Shown here piece after piece: positions 58,753 through 64,000 of a stretch of 64,000 nt of DNA; positions within the stretch are counted from its first letter, which is position 1, and each line of letters opens with the position of its first letter. Under the pieces are notes generated by a model, which saw nothing but the letters and a program-made list of their open reading frames with translations, was not told where the DNA came from and ran no database searches. Origin of the DNA: Hetaerina americana (lineage: Eukaryota > Arthropoda > Insecta > Odonata > Calopterygidae); contig JAKTNV010000003.1 in assembly GCA_022747635.1 (NCBI GenBank), forward strand, positions 26,551,830 through 26,615,829, written 5' to 3'. Both the position numbers and the translations under genes were made by a program.

Positions 58753-58763
58753 ATATTTCAAAG
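58753..58763. repeat. Target-site duplication of SINE copy 2, right
   Basis: Exact copy of the 11 bases at 58,456-58,466. Confidence 0.85.
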
Positions 58764-58976
58764 GTCATAATTTTCAAGAATTCTATTATTGGTCATTTAG
58801 ACTTAGCTATCTTGTAAATCCCACCGAACTTGAATAATATTTCAGTATTTAAATTCTTTTCGGAGGAAAACGATGCTTTTGGCGCCATTTAAATAATTGA
58901 AATATATGAGTAATCCATAAAGTAGTTGCAATGGCTTTAAAGGCACTCTTTGCTATTCAGGACTTCGACACAGAAA

Positions 58977-59155
58977 TCACAAGAAATTATTTTTTTTTGG
59001 ATATAGTGTAGTTAGAAAATTTTTCGTCAAAGAAAATAGAAGGACCATCAAATTTTCAATATAACTTTCATTGCACATGATTTTGGCAAGTGTCTTGCTC
59101 AAAATTTGGAGTCTTATCATAGCATCAACTACGTCAAGGGAAAGGCTAAGAGTAC
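58977..59155 (-). CDS. Candidate exon, possibly receptor fragment
   Basis: After an acceptor-like ACCTATTTGCTAG, two leading bases and 58 codons are open to TGA. The product contains RLQILSKTLAKIMCNESYIE followed by a hydrophobic stretch (NLMVLLFSLTKNFLTTLY). An amphipathic segment leading into a membrane helix ending in LY is reminiscent of the region before helix 5 of insect gustatory receptors, but no diagnostic residue set is present. Same strand as the candidates at 56,348 and 61,725. Confidence 0.18.
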
Positions 59156-59189
59156 CTAGCAAATAGGTAAGTGAAGTAATGCAGAACAC

Positions 59190-61724
59190 TCATGATAGTG
59201 TAGAGAAAAATTAAAAGATGGAGAATGCCATAGATATGCATGAATCATATGGCGAAACTAAGTCAAAAAATATCGACTGGGTATAAAAAAATATGTGAGA
59301 TAAAAATTTCACGGACCATTGTTTCTCATTTAGGATAAAAATCCTAGAAAGTTAGGCAGAAAATCGAGGAAAATACTAACAAATGAATATGATTTTATAA
59401 CTTCCGTTTAACTAATTCTTGAAAATGGGAATGCCACATAAATTAAGATTGAAGGGATGGAAAAACTGAAAGCCCGGAGGTACACAGAGGAGTTTAAGGT
59501 CGCTTTTCAAAGTGGTTAAGAGAAAATTATTCCATTTAGCTATAAACTATAGGACCAATCACAACTGAAAATTTCAATTTTTCAAACCCAGAAGGCTTTT
59601 AATTAAAAGCTCCAAATCATGAAATCCCTCCTCCTTCGATTCAAGTAAAGTACGTATATGTGAAACGCACGTGTATCAGTCATTAAAATGCTGGATTTAG
59701 TGCCGCATATAGTTCCCGGAGCGGCATTTCCATTAGGAGCCCGACTCGCCTTTTTTCACCCTTTCAACACTTCTCTCCCTCTCACACAACACCTCCTTCC
59801 TCCTTCGACAACCGCCGCCTCCTTCCCCTTTCCCCCGGCTCAAGACAAAAAGATTCCTCTTGCGAGTGTTGTAGCAAGTGGAATGGGGAGAAACTCCCCC
59901 CACCCACGACGGGGTGTGAGGATGCAAAGGAACAGAAAGAAGGATGAGGGCCACGGATTGAGGGGCGGGAAAGGGGGAGAGGAGGGTAGGGGAAGGTAAA
60001 TCGACAAGGGGGCAAAAAGAGTGGGGGAGGGGACATAAAAATCAGAGCGAGACCTTTTTAGCCCCGGCAGCTGGGAATCATTATTTCTCCCATTCCGTAG
60101 GTTAAGGTAGGAGTGGTGAGAAAGGGAGACGCAACCCTTCCCACTTCCCCATCCAGTTGGGCACCGAGAAAAGGCAATATCGTTGTCTTTATTAATTCGA
60201 GAAAGGGGTCTTGGAGAAGGAATGGGGGGAGCTGAAAGGGATGTCGAGGAAGGGGGAGGGCATGCGGAACCAGGGCGCATAAGGGTTAAGGAAAGGAGAA
60301 GGTGGGGTGGACGAGGGTGAGGTAAGAAATGGCTGGGCTCTTCGCCCTGTTGAAGTTACCCAGTCACTCGAGATCAACGAATTAATTTAGGAGCAGAATG
60401 CAGAATCGGACAAGGGGCAGAATTACTTCATTATTAAGGAGCAAAAGGGTGAACGGCGAGGAATCAGGAGTTGATACAGAAGTGATTCAAGAATAATTAC
60501 GGCCGTAAAGAGAGCTCGAATGGGGTCGAAGTTCAAAAGGAGTAAGCGCCTGAAACTACGGAAGCCTAAAGGGGAGGTTAAGGGCGGAGCTGGTTCGGCA
60601 ACGATGTTTGCAATTTTAACTTCATCATTTCCATCCGACACATTAAATCGTTCAGAATTTTACGCTTTCATGGCAGCGAGTAACACATTCTGAAGGCCGA
60701 GTATTATAATGTGTAGCTCATAAAATTTCTTTCCTTATAGATCTTTGAAAGCAACATTTTCTTATTTTTAAGCGAATAGCTGGGCAAATAATACGCTCTC
60801 TTCCAAGAGATTTCTCTTCAAAGGTTGTCATAAAGAAATGAATTAAAAGTAAGGACACAATTAATTTTTCAATGTTACCATTACGGATTAAGTTTTTCCT
60901 GATATAGATACATTGCTTCACACGAAAATGCCTGAATGATTATTATTATATCTTAAAAAGTACAAGTACAAAAGTACATAACGAAAATAGATACACATAG
61001 ACATTCTAAGTATCAAATTCACCGTATTATATGCACCGTTTGGGGAAAACAGCAAATGGAAATACATTTTGATGAAATATTTACATTGGAAAAAAATTGA
61101 AGGATATTTATGGTATCAACTTCAAGATATTTAAAACACTAGTTTTTATCATCATAATCATATATCTTTATTTACCATGATTACGACTCGTATTTTCAAA
61201 ACCATTTCAAGTGATTTCGTTTGACTTTGAAAAATACGAAAAAATTCCATGGTTCTAAAATGCTATGTTTATAGATCATCCCTTCTATTAAACGTAGCCA
61301 CCGTTAAAAACAAAGGAGCGATGAATTACTGATAATTTATTTCTCAAACATCGTTTTGAACGTTTTTATTTCAAGTGTCTTGTTTAATAAAAGAAGATAA
61401 ATAAATAAAATCAATTGAACCAGATTATTTGAATGGGAGTAATGGGGACTGTGAATGGAGATGATATCGATGAAATATAATACAGCTAAATGAATGTTTT
61501 CATCGTTACTCAGACCATACAATGCAATGCTAGGGGACATTAACTTTTGAGTTGGTGATAGAAAGAAATTCTCTAAGAAAGTGGATGGACTATCCCTTAA
61601 GGGAATGAAAATGGCGGAAAGTTTTTGTGCGTGTTCATGGAAAAGCGATTATTTTCCTCTAATACATGTTTTTAAAATTAGTCTATTCATTTTTGTGACT
61701 GATGAAAGGCTGATTGTCGAAGCA
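59190..61724. other. Gene-free stretch with a pyrimidine-to-purine switch
   Basis: The + strand is pyrimidine-rich at about 59,750-59,840 and purine-rich from 59,880 to 60,320. The remainder is AT-rich with short hydrophobic minus-strand frames (60,718-60,921 and 61,337-61,540) that I do not recognise. Confidence 0.4.
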
Positions 61725-61961
61725 TTATTTATTGTTTATCATTCGATGAATAGCTGAGGATGTTAGTACGAGCACAAAGGTAAAGGTAAGTCCGGATTGT
61801 AGAAGATACCACCAATTGGTAGCCTCAAAAGTGGATATGGAAAATAATGAAAAGTAGTACGTGGATAGGGTAGTCTTAAATAGTAAATATATTGCATTAG
61901 TAATTAAGATCAGAAGTTGGATAGCTGAAACAATATAAACTAAAGCTACCTTTTCATGCAT
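61725..61961 (-). CDS. Hydrophobic open frame, chemoreceptor-like fragment
   Basis: 78 codons with two or three predicted membrane segments: VALVYIVSAIQLLILITNAI, then a middle part, then WWYLLQSGLTFTFVLVLTSS. A good acceptor (GTTTATATTGTTTCAG) falls inside, so the true exon may begin at 61,914 (CT, then ATC CAA). Spacing of helices and the W.....F.LV.....I pattern resemble the helix 5-6 region of insect gustatory receptors. There is no C-terminal TYxxxxxQF motif anywhere nearby, and it ends in a stop. Fragment or pseudogene if real. Confidence 0.25.
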   Translation of the reverse strand: MHEKVALVYIVSAIQLLILITNAIYLLFKTTLSTYYFSLFSISTFEATNWWYLLQSGLTFTFVLVLTSSAIHRMINNK

Positions 61962-64000
61962 TCGGTTATGTGTTCCGTTTTTACATCGATGCTAATTGTG
62001 TTCTCACACCTGCTGCAGCGCCGGAGGGACACAGAAGACGGCGATGATCCGTGCGCTTTGTGTTTTGCTCGGAGATGAACATACGACAGCAAGCGTCAAT
62101 TTTACGCTCCCTGCCGCAACTGCGGCGTCACTAGAGTTGAGAGATGGCTAACTTCTGCGGCGGCTATCTGCTCCCTGATTGGCTGCACTGTCTGCAGCGC
62201 GTCGCAGAAGCGGATGCAAGAAAAGTTACATTTAAGAATCCAGTATGAATGCATACATGTATTAAAAGACTAAATAGACTTTAATGACGCGGAGTGAGGA
62301 GAATATATAAAAAAGGATGTCCTATGAAATTATGAAAGAATAATTGTTAGGTGTCCTGAATGTTAATGTGAAAAACATATTGGTCGAGAGAAAAAAGAGG
62401 ATACCTGATGAAATGAAAATGTGAGAGATTCTGAGAGTGCAATGAAAGAAAGATAAAGAAGAAAATTATTGTATTTGGTAGTGTTTAAGCTCAGATGATC
62501 GGGTACGTTGTTCGGAAAACCTTCTAGAGTAAAAAATAAAGACATGTACATCTATGAAAAAAGGTAATCATATTAGCTGAATAAATGATTCATTAATCCA
62601 CGTGCTGATCAATTCATAGATCCGAGGGCAGACAGATATGTTTAATGGGGGCATGGAGAGTGAAAGAAAGCCAAATCATGTGGACAATGATCATGGGTGG
62701 ATATCGGTTTACCTTGATAAAGGGAAAAAACTATGGGCGCGGTACTTTCAACGAAAGAATCGGCAACACGTGTAGAAAAATTCAGTAATGGCCGTTTGTG
62801 AGAAAGACGGAGGAGGAGACTTTAGGGCGCGTTGTACGAAACCTAGACTATGTAGTGTCATACTTGGAAGGGGGTGCACGGAGTAAAATTAGCGCATCAG
62901 TGGCAACTTGTATGTGGCATGAATGGGCGAAAGGGCGTATTGAGAACTACTTGAGTTAGAGAAAACAAATTTCAGAGAAGGTAGATAAAAACTGGTAAAT
63001 ATTTTCAGAAATTAAGGAGCGAAAGAGCAGATACAGAATCGAATACAAGCATATTATGAAAGATGTACGAGGAATAAAGATTTCAGAGATTATTCTGAAA
63101 AAATTCCATAAGAAAGGCTTGTGTAATATCACCAGAATTATTCGATGTTTTTATTGGTAAATTTATATAAATGTAAATAAAAAGATGGATCAGGGTAATA
63201 TAATAGATTAACTCTTCTCGGTATTTGTACCACGTGAGGTTGTCCGTAGCCAATGATTCAATTAACCACGCGATCATCGGTCTCAGCACAAGCTGGTAAA
63301 CGTATCAAACTCACTTGTCGTCCTCAACTTACCCTGAGCACAGCGAGTGAAAGGCTCATTGACTCGGCGGCTATGGAAAACCTCACTAGGTATCAAATTC
63401 GAGAGGACTTCATCTTCATCATTTGACGGGTAAATATAAGGTTATTCCTATATGTAATAGTATAATATGTGAAGATACGGATTCCTTGATACACCAACCA
63501 CAGAGCATTGCTGGCTGAGATCCACGGGGAGGCCTGGATACTTGTGTTAGGTAAGATAAAGAACGAAACCGAAGGAAAATTTGACTGAAACGGAAGTAGA
63601 TGTGCTTGATAAGGAAAGATGGGAGAATAATTGGACAATGGGTACAGTGCGAAACAAATCAACAAACAGATTTAATATACACTGACAGAATGCTTTCGAT
63701 AAATGCATATTGGGCGCTGAAAGATCTGGATGGATGAAGAGGTCAAATGACATATGGATAGCGATAGGAGGAGACGAATTCAGATATTTTAGGGAATCAT
63801 ATGTTCACCTAAGGCAGCAAAAATGGAAACATACTAATGTGTACTCCTCCCTACATAATTCTAAACTGTCACGGGAGGAGAGGTTGAAATATCAAGTAAA
63901 TGCGGTGGAAATAGGGTATTTGGAATGCTTATGTGGTAATAAAGAGAGGAATAAGCTAAGAAATGGGTGGGTTATGAATGAATATGGATTAGATGCGTCA
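61962..64000. other. Gene-free stretch with a CpG-rich patch
   Basis: A CpG-rich patch at about 62,010-62,220 (GCTGCAGCGCCGG, CTGCCGCAACTGCGGCG, CTGCAGCGCGTCGCAG) stands out in AT-rich DNA and could be a promoter or an old GC-rich repeat. Minus-strand open frames at 62,363-62,551, 63,083-63,289 and 63,393-63,753 are hydrophobic or Ser-rich and not recognised. Confidence 0.4.

Noticed and set aside
59155..59170. Consensus + strand donor GTAAGT near 59,167
   Set aside because: All upstream frames from the nearest acceptor are closed by stops.

Overview
This 64 kb window reads as animal nuclear DNA, most probably from an arthropod (likely an insect). It is AT-rich and almost free of long open frames. 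It carries mariner-type DNA transposons, several tRNA-derived SINE families, long (TA)n and (GA)n microsatellites, and one full-length non-LTR retrotransposon. There is no prokaryotic organisation: no operons, ribosome binding sites or CRISPR array, and no rRNA. The species cannot be named from the sequence alone.

Layout. 1-26,650 is mostly intergenic or intronic. It holds three degenerate repeats that share a hairpin core, a broken mariner with a SINE inside it (5,804-6,938), a further SINE, and two small candidate exons on the + strand (9,022-9,099 and 12,613-12,664). 26,650-33,891 is the best-defined region. It contains a 130-bp-arm palindrome, then a 5.56 kb Tx1-like LINE on the minus strand (27,274-32,837) with two intact ORFs. 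The LINE lies inside a copy of a repeat with a tRNA-like head, and two further copies of that repeat follow immediately to the right. 33,892-49,030 holds a short duplicated sequence, two candidate terminal-exon pairs (43,710-44,416 plus strand; 46,542-47,186 minus strand, each with a poly(A) signal), a SINE with clear target-site duplications, and a 753-bp mariner derivative with perfect 33-bp terminal repeats that has lost its catalytic domain. 49,031-64,000 is mostly non-coding, with a second copy of the same SINE and three hydrophobic minus-strand open frames that may be fragments of a multi-pass receptor.

A conspicuous background feature is the set of GC-rich blocks of 200-900 bp that are almost pure purine on one strand and often flip polarity to pyrimidine. 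They create many long but spurious open frames on both strands, and I have left those out.

The only genes that clearly work together are the two ORFs of the LINE. ORF1 encodes an RNA-binding zinc-knuckle protein, and ORF2 an endonuclease plus reverse transcriptase. They are joined by an overlapping stop/start (TGATG). The SINEs probably depend on a LINE of this general kind in trans, and the mariner derivatives on an intact mariner elsewhere. Host-gene calls are splice-site and reading-frame inferences only, with low confidence.
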